In this document: piece after piece, positions 1 to 8,799 of the stretch
Layout of the letters: the number at the start of each line of letters is the position of its first letter
Position numbering within the stretch: position 1 is the first letter of the stretch
DNA from: Sneathiella glossodoripedis JCM 23214
Lineage (GTDB): Bacteria > Pseudomonadota > Alphaproteobacteria > Sneathiellales > Sneathiellaceae
Direction of reading: 5' to 3'
Assembly (NCBI RefSeq): GCF_000616095.1
Contig: NZ_BAMS01000001.1
Span: 186,001-250,000 of the forward strand
Length of the DNA: 64,000 nt
The notes under the pieces: generated by a model
Database searches by the model: none
Told to the model about the DNA's origin: nothing
What the model saw: only the letters and a program-made list of their open reading frames with translations
Made by a program: the position numbers and the translations under genes

Positions 1-1
1 G

Positions 2-949
2 CGACATGCTTATTGTGAACACGTGGGTGGGCTATATGAAAGCAAGCTCAAACCAGAGCAAATTCAGATCACTTCTGGATGTAATCAGGCATTTATCGCA
101 AGTGTTATGGCGATCGCCGGGGCTGGCGACTCTGTGCTCGTCAGCAATCCATTTTATTTCAATCACGCAACAACTCTTGCCATGCTCGGCATTACCTGCA
201 AAGAATTTGATTTGCGGGCCGAAAACGGTTTTCTTCCTGATGTCGAGGATATTCGGCAGAAAATCGACCCCTCTGTAAAAGCTGTCTTACTTGTTAGCCC
301 CAACAACCCGACGGGCGCAGTCTATCCACCCAACTTACTTGACGCCATATTTGAACTCTGTCGGGAATTTGGAATTTGGCTCATTCTTGATGAAACATAT
401 CGTGACTTCCTGCCTCTGGGCCAAAAACAGCCGCACTCCATATTCGGGATCCAAGACTGGCAGGAGAACTTCATCCAACTTTACAGCTTTTCCAAATCAT
501 TCTGCATACCTGGACATCGATTGGGAGCAATTACCACTGGCGAGCAAACCGTCGTGCAAATCGCAAAAGTGATGGACAATCTGCAGATATGTGCCCCTCG
601 CCCTCCTCAGGAAGCAATCGCTTATGCGATACCCAGATTAGGAAGCTGGCAGGCTGATAACCGACGTGAGATAGCAACTCGGGCGGACACATTGAAAACC
701 ACGTTAAGTCCGCTCGAAAATTGGCAAATCAGCTCAATTGGCGCCTATTTTTCATACATCAAACATGGTTTTGACGGAGTTTCCTCGGAAATAGTCGCCC
801 GCGAACTGGGCCAGAATATGGGAATATCCGTACTTCCAGGTACTTTTTTCGGTAGCAATCAAGAACAATATCTACGCTTCGCATTTGCAAATGTTGATTG
901 CGACAAAATCCAGCTTTTGGGATCCAGACTAGCCGAATTTACTCTTTGA
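2..949 (+). CDS. PLP-dependent class I/II aminotransferase, 5'-truncated by the window edge
   Basis: The frame is open to the first bases of the window, so the true start lies upstream; about 80 N-terminal residues of a usual 390-residue enzyme are missing. Fold-type I signatures are visible in order: the PNNPTG loop, the LDETYRDF segment with the Asp that contacts the pyridine nitrogen, and the Schiff-base lysine in YSFSKSF followed by the HRLGAI stretch. These enzymes transfer an amino group between an amino acid and a 2-oxo acid in the cytoplasm. The substrate cannot be read from the sequence. The 3' end overlaps the convergent LysR gene by 11 bp. Family call is secure, substrate unknown. 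Confidence 0.9.
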   Translation, partial: RHAYCEHVGGLYESKLKPEQIQITSGCNQAFIASVMAIAGAGDSVLVSNPFYFNHATTLAMLGITCKEFDLRAENGFLPDVEDIRQKIDPSVKAVLLVSPNNPTGAVYPPNLLDAIFELCREFGIWLILDETYRDFLPLGQKQPHSIFGIQDWQENFIQLYSFSKSFCIPGHRLGAITTGEQTVVQIAKVMDNLQICAPRPPQEAIAYAIPRLGSWQADNRREIATRADTLKTTLSPLENWQISSIGAYFSYIKHGFDGVSSEIVARELGQNMGISVLPGTFFGSNQEQYLRFAFANVDCDKIQLLGSRLAEFTL

Positions 950-1889
950 TCGCCAGCTTCTCACCGCTATTAAGAGGACGCATCAAACCGATGATCTGAC
1001 TTCTCATCCATCCATGAAAAGGTGAATTTCTGTGCCGTCGATGCCACAAAGCAACAATCAAAGGAGTTGGAATTTCCATTGGCGGCTGGTAAAGCGACAA
1101 TCCAACTTGCGGCGCCATTTTTTCGGCAAGTTGGCGTGGGACCAGGGCAATCAGATCACTCTCTGCTACCGCGCGGCAAACGCCTGAAAAAACAGGCAAC
1201 GTCATAATAACCTGGCGTTCTTTTCCGACAGCCGCCAGCGCTGCATCTCCCATTGCAGCAAAATTTCCTTCAGGTGAAAAAAGCACATGACCCAATTCGC
1301 AAAATAGATCCAACGGCACTACTTCGCCCTCTTTAAGCTCATTCAGCAACGAGTGGTTAGTCCGCGCAATGACAGCAAAACTGGAATAGAAAAGCTCTGC
1401 TCGATCCACCCAATCAGGAGTGGCCTGATCGGGAACTAGCGCGATGTCTGCGCTATATTTTTCGAGACTGTCAACATAGCTATCCGGCACCAGATCGACA
1501 AGCTGAACCTTAACCCCTGGTGCCTCCTTTCGGAGCAGGTCCGCCAAGGGAGGCATTAACATTTCAGCAAAAAAATCACTTGCAGAAATTCGATAAACCC
1601 CTGACCAGGTTTTCGGATCAAAAACGACAGGTGGCATGAACAGCATTTCAAGCCGTTCAATTTCTTCCCGAAGTCTAAATTCAAGTGATTTCGCGTATTC
1701 TGTAGGGACCAGCCTATTGCCTTGTCGTACAAACAATTCATCATTTAAGGCATGTCTAAGACGCCCAAGTGCACCGGAAACAGATGATTGGGACATGTTC
1801 AGTTTTTTTGCCGTCCGAACCGTTGACTTTTCCCGAAGCATCACATCAAGAACACGCATCAGGTTGAGGTCAAAATTTGCAAAATTCAA
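939..1889 (-). CDS. LysR-family transcriptional regulator
   Basis: An N-terminal winged helix-turn-helix (NFDLNLMRVLDVMLREKS, then the recognition-helix region around MSQSSVSGALGRLR) is followed by a periplasmic-binding-protein-like effector domain. The open frame reaches 1997 but would then overlap the divergent gene; a TTG at 1889 just before NFANFDLN gives 316 residues, the normal LysR length, with AAGGGATAT upstream, so I chose it. It is divergent from the GST-like gene, with a palindrome between them, which suggests it controls that gene and itself. The effector is unknown. Confidence 0.88.
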   Translation of the reverse strand: MNFANFDLNLMRVLDVMLREKSTVRTAKKLNMSQSSVSGALGRLRHALNDELFVRQGNRLVPTEYAKSLEFRLREEIERLEMLFMPPVVFDPKTWSGVYRISASDFFAEMLMPPLADLLRKEAPGVKVQLVDLVPDSYVDSLEKYSADIALVPDQATPDWVDRAELFYSSFAVIARTNHSLLNELKEGEVVPLDLFCELGHVLFSPEGNFAAMGDAALAAVGKERQVIMTLPVFSGVCRAVAESDLIALVPRQLAEKMAPQVGLSLYQPPMEIPTPLIVALWHRRHRNSPFHGWMRSQIIGLMRPLNSGEKLAIKE

Positions 1890-1911
1890 TTTACCGATAT
1901 CCCTTATCGTT

Positions 1912-1932
1912 ATTATCGTTTCGCGCGATAAT
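1912..1932. promoter_or_regulatory. Palindrome in the LysR / GST-like divergent intergenic region (candidate LysR operator)
   Basis: Perfect 7-bp arms ATTATCG and CGATAAT are separated by 7 bp. It sits between the two divergent starts, and its size and dyad form fit a LysR recognition site. Function is inferred from position only. Confidence 0.5.
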
Positions 1933-1990
1933 GATGCATAAGATATACATAATGCAACTAAGTTTTTAGCGACCTTGCAAGGATTGCCAG

Positions 1991-2791
1991 ATGCCAAAAC
2001 ATACGATCTATCATATTCCGGTCTGCCCTTTTTCTCAGCGCCTTGAAATACTTCTGAGACTGAAAGGACAAGAGGATAGTGTAGATTTCAAGGTTGTTGA
2101 CATTACGCGACCACGCGATCCTGAGTTACTTAAAAAAACCAGAGGGACAACGGCCCTTCCTGTTCTGGAAACTCCGGACGGAGATATTCTGAAGGAAAGT
2201 CTGGTAATATTACAGTATCTGGAAGAGATCTTGCCCGGCGGCCTGATCCGTCAGTCAGATCCCTTGAAACATGCGATCGAGAATATGCTCATTGCAAAAG
2301 AAGGCCCCTTTACAATGGCCGGATATCTGTTCGTAATGAACCAGCAAACGGATCGGCGAACTGAACATGAGGAGAAACTCCTTGGCATTTATCGGGATAT
2401 CAATGAGTTTCTGATCAATTTTAATCCCGAAGGGACTTATCTGTTTGATGAATTTGGTTTGGCTGAAACAGTGTATACGCCTATGTTTATGCGTTTCTGG
2501 TTTCTGGATTATTACGAAAACTTCACATTACCAGACAATGAACAATACCAACGGGTTAAAAGATGGCAAGACGCTTGCCTTACTCATCCGGCTGCCCAAC
2601 AGGTAACTAAAGAAGAAATCGTTAAATTATATTATGATTACGCGTTGGGCGCGGGAAATGGTGCAGTACCGGAGGGCAGAACCCGGTCTAGTTTCGTCTT
2701 TGAACCGCACTGGAAAACTCGCCCCTGGCCACCCAGAAACAAATATGATGCAAAAACCACGGATGAAGAATTAGGGCTGATATCCGCGTAG
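1991..2791 (+). CDS. Glutathione S-transferase family protein
   Basis: This 266-residue protein begins with a thioredoxin-fold GST N-terminal domain. CPFSQR near residue 12 is the redox/glutathione-contact motif typical of omega- and DHAR-like GSTs, and a cis-proline region (TALPVLETPDG) and the E-S pair that binds the gamma-glutamyl group (KESLVILQYLEE) follow. The rest is a helical C-terminal domain plus an unusual proline-rich tail (RPWPPRNKYD). It likely carries out glutathione-dependent thiol transfer or reductive conjugation in the cytoplasm. It is divergent from the LysR gene and followed by a strong bidirectional terminator. Confidence 0.85.
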   Translation: MPKHTIYHIPVCPFSQRLEILLRLKGQEDSVDFKVVDITRPRDPELLKKTRGTTALPVLETPDGDILKESLVILQYLEEILPGGLIRQSDPLKHAIENMLIAKEGPFTMAGYLFVMNQQTDRRTEHEEKLLGIYRDINEFLINFNPEGTYLFDEFGLAETVYTPMFMRFWFLDYYENFTLPDNEQYQRVKRWQDACLTHPAAQQVTKEEIVKLYYDYALGAGNGAVPEGRTRSSFVFEPHWKTRPWPPRNKYDAKTTDEELGLISA

Positions 2792-2796
2792 CCACA

Positions 2797-2811
2797 GAAA
2801 TAAACGACGCA
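2797..2811 (+). repeat. 15-bp repeat GAAATAAACGACGCA, inverted copy 1
   Basis: The same 15-mer occurs on the opposite strand at 3282-3296. The two copies bracket the DUF1328 and entericidin-like genes. Role unknown; it could be a shared regulatory site or chance. Confidence 0.45.
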
Positions 2812-2830
2812 TGCCATGGCTGGCAGCGAA

Positions 2831-2866
2831 AAAAAGGGTCATGGAACTATATCCATGACCCTTTTT
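2831..2866. terminator. Bidirectional rho-independent terminator
   Basis: The inverted repeat AAAAAGGGTCATGGA / TCCATGACCCTTTTT is perfect over 15 bp with a 6-nt loop. T-runs follow the stem on both strands, and it lies between the convergent GST-like and DUF1328 genes, so it should terminate both. Confidence 0.92.
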
Positions 2867-2884
2867 TTTAGTAGCCCATGACTG

Positions 2885-3064
2885 CTAAATTCTGGGCCCT
2901 GCTCTTTTATCAATCGCACCGAATACCAGTGCCACCACCAATAGCGCGATGAAAATAAAGAAAATAAACTGTGCGATGTCAGCTGATGCTGCTGCGATTC
3001 CACCAAATCCAAATAGGCCTGCGATAATCGCAACGATGAAAAACATTAATGCCAAACGTAACAT
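2885..3064 (-). CDS. DUF1328 (YtjA-type) small membrane protein
   Basis: Reading the minus strand from ATG 3064 gives 59 residues: [20 protein letters not shown], then [12 protein letters not shown], a second hydrophobic segment and a short charged tail. This is the DUF1328/YtjA pattern of two transmembrane helices around a GFGGIA turn, at the family's usual length. AAGGAGG lies 5 bases before the start. Members are widespread two-helix inner-membrane proteins of unknown biochemical role, often near osmotic and envelope stress genes, as here. It ends at the shared terminator and follows the entericidin-like gene in the same direction. Confidence 0.9.
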   Translation of the reverse strand: MLRLALMFFIVAIIAGLFGFGGIAAASADIAQFIFFIFIALLVVALVFGAIDKRAGPRI

Positions 3065-3096
3065 GTTTGCCTCCTTAGCGAGATGTCTAATTTTGG

Positions 3097-3252
3097 TTAT
3101 TCGTCACTTGCTTCTTCTGCCGCTTCTTCAATCGCATTACCGGCAGATTCTACGTCCTTGCCAAAACCTTCCATGGTGCTGCAGGCCCCAAGCCCCAAAA
3201 GGCCAATGATGGCTAATAACTTCAGAGTCGAACTTCCAAGTAGCTGTTGCAT
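3097..3252 (-). CDS. Entericidin-like small lipoprotein
   Basis: The minus strand from ATG 3252 encodes 51 residues. There is a basic, hydrophobic signal peptide ending in the lipobox LGAC, then [20 protein letters not shown] and an acidic tail. This is the entericidin A/B layout. The protein should be processed by signal peptidase II and anchored by lipid in the envelope. GAAGGAGAG precedes the start. It lies 32 bp upstream of the DUF1328 gene and is probably co-transcribed with it. Entericidins were first described as a toxin/antidote lipoprotein pair; the acidic amphipathic form here does not decide between those roles. Confidence 0.85.
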   Translation of the reverse strand: MQQLLGSSTLKLLAIIGLLGLGACSTMEGFGKDVESAGNAIEEAAEEASDE

Positions 3253-3281
3253 TTCTCTCTCCTTCGGTTGGAGTAATATTT

Positions 3282-3296
3282 TGCGTCGTTTATTTC
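3282..3296 (-). repeat. 15-bp repeat GAAATAAACGACGCA, inverted copy 2
   Basis: Identical to 2797-2811 on the other strand. This copy lies about 30 bp upstream of the entericidin-like start, where a promoter or operator would be expected. Confidence 0.45.
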
Positions 3297-3486
3297 GATT
3301 TGAAAGTTAGAGGCACGAAGTTCAAATTTCGATTTGTAGAAGCACCGAATAAAATAAAATCCCCATAAATTTCCGGGCTGGAAGCGGTAAAATTTATGAT
3401 CTCTTTATGCTTGGAGGCACGGCTCCATAGAGACCCTTTATCCAGTCCTATCTATTTTGACCTTCAAATGACGGAGGTTCCAATAG

Positions 3487-4860
3487 ATGAAACCAGAAGA
3501 ATATATTCAGGAAGCTGAAGAAAAAATTGTTCCTCTAACTGAACAGTTTCTAACTTGGGCACAAAATCCAGACATATATTACCAGCTAGCCATTGCGGCA
3601 GGGGCTATTACGATTGCATATGTCTTCACTTTCTTGATTAAAGCAGGCGTAAAAGAACTCCAGAAACCGAAGAGAAGTCATCGCAAAACTTCTCTTCGCT
3701 GGTTGCTATACAGCCTATCGAGAATCATTTTTCCTGCCATCAGTATATTTTCACTTATATTTGCAACTCAGCTCGCAGAAGAAATCGTCCAACAAACCGA
3801 AACAATTGACGCAATTCAACGGCTTTCAATTGTTTGGCTTTTATGGGCTTGCATAAATGCTTTTGTCAGCAACACTTTGATCAGAACCATCGGCTTGTGG
3901 ATGGTGCTTCCAGCCGCACTGCTTCAGCTGTTTGGATGGTTTGAGCCAGTCACAAATTTACTGGAAAGCTATGGCTTTACATTGGGAAAAGTGGAAATCA
4001 CTGCCTACACTTTTGTAAAAGCCATCTTTTTTGTCAGTATCATAATCTGGCTAGGTAAACTTATCAGTAATGCAGGTGAGGAATATATCCGTCGCAACAG
4101 GAGCCTAACACGAGCAACAAAAGAACTGTTGATTAAACTGTTCGACGTTGTTCTGTATGCTGTCCTTTTCATGACAACCTTAAACCTGATTGGCATCGAT
4201 CTAACAGCACTGGCTGTTTTTAGTGGTGCACTCGGTGTAGGGTTAGGTTTCGGGCTTCAAAAAGTCGCTTCCAACTTTATCAGTGGAATTATCCTGCTTA
4301 GTGAGCGCTCTATAAACATCAACAATCTTATAGAAATGGATGATGGAGTCTTCGGCTATGTCCGCAAACTTGGCGCGCGCGCCAGTGTCGTGGAGACATT
4401 TGATGGGAAGGAAGTTATGGTTCCCAACGAAGATTTCATCACATCCCGAGTTGCAAATCTTACGCATACGACCACGAAAGGTCGCGTGGGTATTACAGTT
4501 GGGGTATCCTATGGCACAGATCTGCGACTGGCATACGATCTTATTAAAACAGTGGCTGACGACTATGAAAGCGCTGTACATGATGACGAAGAACTAAGCC
4601 CACAGGTTTATCTGAGAGACTTTGGCAGCAGTTCGGTTGATTTTCTGCTGACCTTCTGGCTCGAAGATGTCAGCAAAGGACGCTGGCGCGCAAAAAGTGA
4701 TGTCATGTTCGCCATTTGGGATGCCTTTAAAGAAAACGACATTGAAATTCCGTTCCCACAACGAGACCTGCATTTACGCAGTGGATTTGATCAGCTCGAA
4801 GTAAAACAGCCATCAAACCTAAGCGATGACGCAACAAGCGAGGATAAGGAGAGCGCTTAA
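3487..4860 (+). CDS. MscS-family mechanosensitive ion channel
   Basis: The protein has 457 residues. Four or five N-terminal hydrophobic segments lead to the pore-lining TM3 region (DLTALAVFSGALGVGLGFGLQ), with the Gly/Ala packing that lines the MscS pore, then the beta domain (IEMDDGVFGYVRKLGARASVVETFDGKEV, split here for length: IEMDDGVFGYV and VVETFDGKEVMVPN) and a C-terminal alpha/beta vestibule. MscS channels open on membrane tension and release solutes after hypo-osmotic shock. ATG follows GGAGG closely. The gene sits in an envelope/osmotic-stress block. Confidence 0.93.
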   Translation: MKPEEYIQEAEEKIVPLTEQFLTWAQNPDIYYQLAIAAGAITIAYVFTFLIKAGVKELQKPKRSHRKTSLRWLLYSLSRIIFPAISIFSLIFATQLAEEIVQQTETIDAIQRLSIVWLLWACINAFVSNTLIRTIGLWMVLPAALLQLFGWFEPVTNLLESYGFTLGKVEITAYTFVKAIFFVSIIIWLGKLISNAGEEYIRRNRSLTRATKELLIKLFDVVLYAVLFMTTLNLIGIDLTALAVFSGALGVGLGFGLQKVASNFISGIILLSERSININNLIEMDDGVFGYVRKLGARASVVETFDGKEVMVPNEDFITSRVANLTHTTTKGRVGITVGVSYGTDLRLAYDLIKTVADDYESAVHDDEELSPQVYLRDFGSSSVDFLLTFWLEDVSKGRWRAKSDVMFAIWDAFKENDIEIPFPQRDLHLRSGFDQLEVKQPSNLSDDATSEDKESA

Positions 4861-4957
4861 TTTTATGCTCTCTTTATATCAAAAGCCGTCACTTCGAATA
4901 GAAGCCTTACGCTGCACCCTCTAATTTATTCATCATGAACGAAGGAGAGATAACGCA

Positions 4958-5461
4958 ATGAAAAATACAACACTTGAATTGGTTGACGATAAGTCTGTTG
5001 AAATCGGCGTTAAAGAAGAAAGAAGGGCAGAGGTTGCCAAGTCACTCTCTACGTTTCTGGCTTCCACATATACGCTGTACATGAAAACACTTTACTACCA
5101 TTGGAATGTGACAGGGAGCAACTTTTCAAGCCTGCATGCCTTATTTGAAGATCAATATAATGATCTTCATGATGCCGGTGACAAAATTGCCGAACGCATC
5201 AGAATGCTGGGCCATTTCACACCAGGCACCTTTTCTGAATATATGGAACTTTCCTACATTTCCGAGGACAAAAAGCTTCCAGAGAATTCAACCAAGATGG
5301 TTGAAAATCTGCTTAAAGATAACGAAACCTGCTCACTACAAGCACGCAAGGTCATGAAAACCGCGGAAGCCGCAGAGGATGAGGTGACCGTTGATATGAT
5401 GGTTGATCGTATGTCGACGCATGATGAAGCTGCGTGGATGTTGCGATCCTTAATTCAATAA
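4958..5461 (+). CDS. dps: Dps-family DNA-protection ferritin
   Basis: This 167-residue four-helix protein carries the Dps ferroxidase signature. The segment YYHWNVTGSNF holds the His ligand, and LHALFEDQYNDLHDAGDKIAER (read as LHALFEDQYNDL and HDAGDKIAER) holds the Asp/Glu ligands that complete the inter-subunit iron site. Dps dodecamers oxidise ferrous iron with hydrogen peroxide, store it and protect DNA in starvation or oxidative stress. A GAAGGAGAG ribosome-binding site precedes ATG 4958. The next gene starts 11 bp after the stop, so the two are probably co-transcribed. Confidence 0.93.
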   Translation: MKNTTLELVDDKSVEIGVKEERRAEVAKSLSTFLASTYTLYMKTLYYHWNVTGSNFSSLHALFEDQYNDLHDAGDKIAERIRMLGHFTPGTFSEYMELSYISEDKKLPENSTKMVENLLKDNETCSLQARKVMKTAEAAEDEVTVDMMVDRMSTHDEAAWMLRSLIQ

Positions 5462-5472
5462 CGGAGGAGATC

Positions 5473-5715
5473 ATGGGAAATACAATGTTTTTAAAACGAC
5501 GTAGATATGGTGTCACTACATTGATCGCCGTCATTCTGTCAGCCTTCATGCTCACAGCCTGTGATGATGATCCGGTCATTGTAGATAAGGCACAGGAAAT
5601 TTCAGACAAGGTTGATGACGCAGTTGATAGTCTGGATCCCAATAGAACAGTTGGTGAAAAAATTGGGGATGCGGTTGAAGATACCGGAGAGAAAATCCAG
5701 GATGCAGCCAACTGA
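5473..5715 (+). CDS. Small lipoprotein, unknown function
   Basis: Eighty residues starting at ATG 5473, which follows GGAGGAGATC. A basic N-terminus and hydrophobic stretch end in the lipobox LTAC, so the mature protein would be lipid-anchored at Cys followed by DDDP; Asp after Cys favours inner-membrane retention in enterobacteria, although this rule is less certain here. The mature part is acidic and shows two similar helices (DKAQEISDKVDDAVDSL and GEKIGDAVEDTGEKIQDAA), like entericidin/YtxH-type small stress proteins. It lies directly behind dps and before a terminator. Confidence 0.75.
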   Translation: MGNTMFLKRRRYGVTTLIAVILSAFMLTACDDDPVIVDKAQEISDKVDDAVDSLDPNRTVGEKIGDAVEDTGEKIQDAAN

Positions 5716-5740
5716 TAGAGATTCTCCATACGCGCAACCA

Positions 5741-5764
5741 AGCAGTCCCATCGGGGCTGCTTTT
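5741..5764 (+). terminator. Rho-independent terminator after the dps operon
   Basis: AGCAGTCCC pairs with GGGGCTGCT (9 bp, one G-T wobble, 3-nt loop) and runs into TTTT. It lies 25 bp after the lipoprotein stop codon. Confidence 0.75.
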
Positions 5765-5835
5765 GCCATTTCATAATGGAGAATTTATATCAACCTATCT
5801 AGGATGAAACAGGTTTGATTATCGGGTGATTGTTC

Positions 5836-7830
5836 ATGGCGGTTACAGAAAAAATTGTTGTATTTATTGACGCACATCCCAAAACCTATGTGCTGTTGAG
5901 AAGTGCCGCTAACAAAGCACGCGAGATGAAGCTTCCTTGGGAAGCTGTATATATTGAAACGGAAGACCATTTTTTGATGGATCGCGAGTCACGTGAGAGG
6001 ATTTTGCGATATTCTGAGCTTGCAGAAAAACTTGGTGGTTTGTTCGTTCAAAAAACGGCCAAATCAGCACTGGATGGGGTGACTGACCATATCGAAGCCA
6101 GTAACGAAAAAGGCCAGCTAGTTGTACAGGTAATAATCGGACATACGAGCAAAGAAGGTCTTTTTGCAGAGCTTAAAACTTCTCTTGCTGAAAAAGTCAC
6201 CCGACGTTTTCGCAATCAGCCTATTCAGGTTCAAATTGTACCGCTCAACAGCCGACAATATGCCGTTAGCTGGCTTGACCGTTTACGCTTGAGAGAGGTT
6301 CGTTTCATAGACATTTTCCTCTCAATCGTAGCTGTTGGTATCGCCTATACAATCACGGCGATCCTGAACTGGACTGTAGATAATACGGAATGGACAATTA
6401 CCCACAACAATATCGCCGCCATCTTCATTATTGCATCTGTTTTTGTGGCCATCCAATTTGGCCTTTTGCCCAGCCTTTTGACGACTCTACTGGGTTTTTC
6501 AGCAATAAATTTCTTCTATATTTCTCCGCTTAACAGCTTTGATATACACAGTATTTCTGACGGCATTGACCTGTCCATATATCTGGTTGCGTCAATCATC
6601 ATTTCGATCTTGGGGGCTTACAGTCAAGCCGCACGAACTGCTATTCAGCAAAAAGAAAAACGCTCCGAAGTCTTATATCGAATTAATCAATCAGCAAATG
6701 CCGCAAATGACCGCGAAACAGCCCTGAAAGTTCTTCACGAAGACCTGAGCAGTTATCTGCAAATGGATGTTGCTTTTTTCTTACCGCCAGCTCTCAACCC
6801 GGATGCAATCGAGCTTGCATTTCCAAAGAACGTTTCGTTTTCAGACAATGATCTGCAGTTGCTGGACAAATGCTGGAACGATGTTCGGGCGACCGGCCTT
6901 GGTACCTTGCGGCATTTCGGATCTCAATGGCGATTTGAACCGCTGACCTCTCCAAACGGGGAAATTGGCGTGTTAGCATTTAAAATACCGCCGCTCACGC
7001 GGCTTGACGTGTCTTTTGGTCGTCTCGTTACCGCACTCGCGGATCAAATAGCAGCTATTTTGGAAAGAATTGAGCTGACTAAAATGATTAGCGAAAGCCG
7101 AATTCGCGAGGAACGCGAAAAGCTGAGAGGCATGCTTCTCTCTAGCGTCTCGCATGACCTGAAAACGCCTCTCGCCTCAATAATTGGATCGTTAAGTATC
7201 TACCGACGTATGCAAAAAGCAGGACGACTGACCGAAGATACTGCTAATGAACTGACCGATACCGCACTGGAAGAAGCCCAGCGGCTTAACAGCTTTATTA
7301 CGAATATTCTGGACATGACCCGTATTGAGAGTGGTGACATTGAATTTTCGCAAGAGTGGGTTCTTCCATCATCGCTGCTTGCCTCCATGCCAAAGCGATT
7401 AAAACAAACCTTGAAAGGGAACAAAATTCTGTTTGATACGGAAACTGAACCCTGCGAGGTCTATGCAGATAAATTGATGACCGAGCAGGTTCTGCAAAAC
7501 CTGATTGATAATGCTGCCAAATATTCACCTGCCAATACCGATATAGAAATCGGCTTCGGGCCGTATGAAGACGGCTTTGCCATTTGGGTTAGAGACTTTG
7601 GCTCAGGAATTCCCGATGAAAAAATGGAAGCGGTTTTCGATAAATATGAGCGGCTGAAAAGATCTGATACCCAGGTAGCTGGCACAGGATTGGGCTTGGC
7701 AATCAGCAAAGCGGTTATGGAAAAACAGGAGGGCCGTATTTGGGCCACAAACCACACTGAGGGCGGCGCCATATTTACAATCTGGTTCCCAAAATGGAGA
7801 AAAGTGGGGGAAGAAAGGACAGCGAGTTAA
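5836..7830 (+). CDS. KdpD-like membrane sensor histidine kinase without the KdpD ATPase domain
   Basis: The protein has 664 residues from ATG 5836. In order it shows a universal-stress-protein-like domain (about 1-115), a DUF4118 four-helix membrane domain (about 150-270), a GAF-like region (about 280-410), a HisKA domain with phospho-acceptor His440 in SVSHDLKTPL, and an HATPase_c domain with LQNLIDNAAKYSP, DFGSGIPDE and GTGLGLAISKAV. Canonical KdpD is about 900 residues and begins with a Walker-A sensor domain, which is absent here. No kdpFABC is present. It overlaps the receiver gene behind it (TAATG) and shares the block with a KdpE-like regulator, its likely partner. Confidence 0.88.
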   Translation: MAVTEKIVVFIDAHPKTYVLLRSAANKAREMKLPWEAVYIETEDHFLMDRESRERILRYSELAEKLGGLFVQKTAKSALDGVTDHIEASNEKGQLVVQVIIGHTSKEGLFAELKTSLAEKVTRRFRNQPIQVQIVPLNSRQYAVSWLDRLRLREVRFIDIFLSIVAVGIAYTITAILNWTVDNTEWTITHNNIAAIFIIASVFVAIQFGLLPSLLTTLLGFSAINFFYISPLNSFDIHSISDGIDLSIYLVASIIISILGAYSQAARTAIQQKEKRSEVLYRINQSANAANDRETALKVLHEDLSSYLQMDVAFFLPPALNPDAIELAFPKNVSFSDNDLQLLDKCWNDVRATGLGTLRHFGSQWRFEPLTSPNGEIGVLAFKIPPLTRLDVSFGRLVTALADQIAAILERIELTKMISESRIREEREKLRGMLLSSVSHDLKTPLASIIGSLSIYRRMQKAGRLTEDTANELTDTALEEAQRLNSFITNILDMTRIESGDIEFSQEWVLPSSLLASMPKRLKQTLKGNKILFDTETEPCEVYADKLMTEQVLQNLIDNAAKYSPANTDIEIGFGPYEDGFAIWVRDFGSGIPDEKMEAVFDKYERLKRSDTQVAGTGLGLAISKAVMEKQEGRIWATNHTEGGAIFTIWFPKWRKVGEERTAS

Positions 7831-8219
7831 TGAGTTTACAAGGCGCAAAAATTGTAGCGATTGATGACACACCGTCCATTCGCACGTTTTTAAAAGTGAC
7901 GCTGGAATCTGAAGGAGCAGAATTCTATGACGCGGCAACTGCTGAGGAGGGACTTCATCTGTGCGAAAAAGTACTGCCAGATATAGTCGTTCTTGACCTT
8001 GGCTTGCCTGATGCGGATGGGCTGGACATTTTACCGCAAATCAAAAAAACCCAGGAGGGCGACAAACCGCCTGTAGTCGTTTTGACTGTCCGAAAGGGTC
8101 GGAAAACCATGCAGGCCGTATATGAGAAAGGCGCGGATGGTTACCTTACCAAACCATTTATGGTTGATGACCTTTTGGAAGTATTGGAAGAAAAGATATT
8201 GCGATGCCATATTCCTTAA
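7830..8219 (+). CDS. Single-domain response regulator (receiver only)
   Basis: This 129-residue receiver domain has no output domain. The acidic pair is in AIDDTPS, the phospho-acceptor is Asp56 in VVLDLGLPD, the Thr/Ser switch is in VVVLTVRKG and Lys108 is in LTKPF. It starts at ATG 7830, overlapping the kinase stop by one base, so translational coupling is likely. Such proteins act by protein contact or as phosphate sinks or relays. Its link to the kinase is inferred from the operon. Confidence 0.88.
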   Translation: MSLQGAKIVAIDDTPSIRTFLKVTLESEGAEFYDAATAEEGLHLCEKVLPDIVVLDLGLPDADGLDILPQIKKTQEGDKPPVVVLTVRKGRKTMQAVYEKGADGYLTKPFMVDDLLEVLEEKILRCHIP

Positions 8220-8701
8220 CCCCCCAAGAACTTGCCATACGACTGGGCGTAGCAGCTCTTTGCGGTTTTCTTATCGGGCTCGAGAGAGAAATAAAACACA
8301 AAAGTCTGGGCGTTCGAGCCTTTGTACTGGTTTGCCTTGGCTCTGCAGGCTTCTCGCTCACATTGATCGAAATTACCAATTTCTATATTTCGACATATGA
8401 CGATATTGCGATGGACCCAACACGGATAATTCAAGGAATTGTCACTGGTATTGGTTTTCTTGGTGGTGGAGCCATTCTTCAGTCACAAGGCAAGGTTAAA
8501 GGAGCCGCGACAGGTGCAAGTATCTGGGTTGCGGGCGGTATCGGTGTTGCTTGTGGATATGGATTTTACTGGCACGCTTTCATTACAACAGCATATGCAT
8601 TTTTAATCCTGACAATTTTCGGATATTGCCGGGCAAAATTCCGCGATGATGTTAAAGATAACATCAAGGAGGAAGAAAAGCCTGAAAGAGACGAGGGATA
8701 A
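8204..8701 (+). CDS. mgtC: MgtC/SapB-family membrane protein
   Basis: The 165 residues contain the MgtC signature: GFLIGLEREIKHKSLGVRAF, split as GFLIGLERE and GVRAFVLVCLGSAGF, then IVTGIGFLGGGAIL and VKGAATGASIWVAGGIG, across four or five membrane helices. It lacks the ACT-like C-terminal domain of Salmonella MgtC, which matches the shorter SapB-type members. MgtC proteins modulate ATP synthase or phosphate and magnesium homeostasis under stress. It overlaps the receiver gene by 16 bp, so the kinase, receiver and mgtC form one transcription unit. Confidence 0.9.
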   Translation: MPYSLTPQELAIRLGVAALCGFLIGLEREIKHKSLGVRAFVLVCLGSAGFSLTLIEITNFYISTYDDIAMDPTRIIQGIVTGIGFLGGGAILQSQGKVKGAATGASIWVAGGIGVACGYGFYWHAFITTAYAFLILTIFGYCRAKFRDDVKDNIKEEEKPERDEG

Positions 8702-8799
8702 GAGACTAGTCATTTGTGTCTTTATGTAGAATTTATCATTTGAGTTACTTCTCACTCTCGTTTCTTTATCTCTGCAGAACCAAATCTGTTCCTGTAAAC

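Noticed and set aside
1022-1207. Short frames opposite the LysR and other known genes
   Set aside because: They lie antisense to well-supported coding sequences, lack start signals and encode no recognisable domain.
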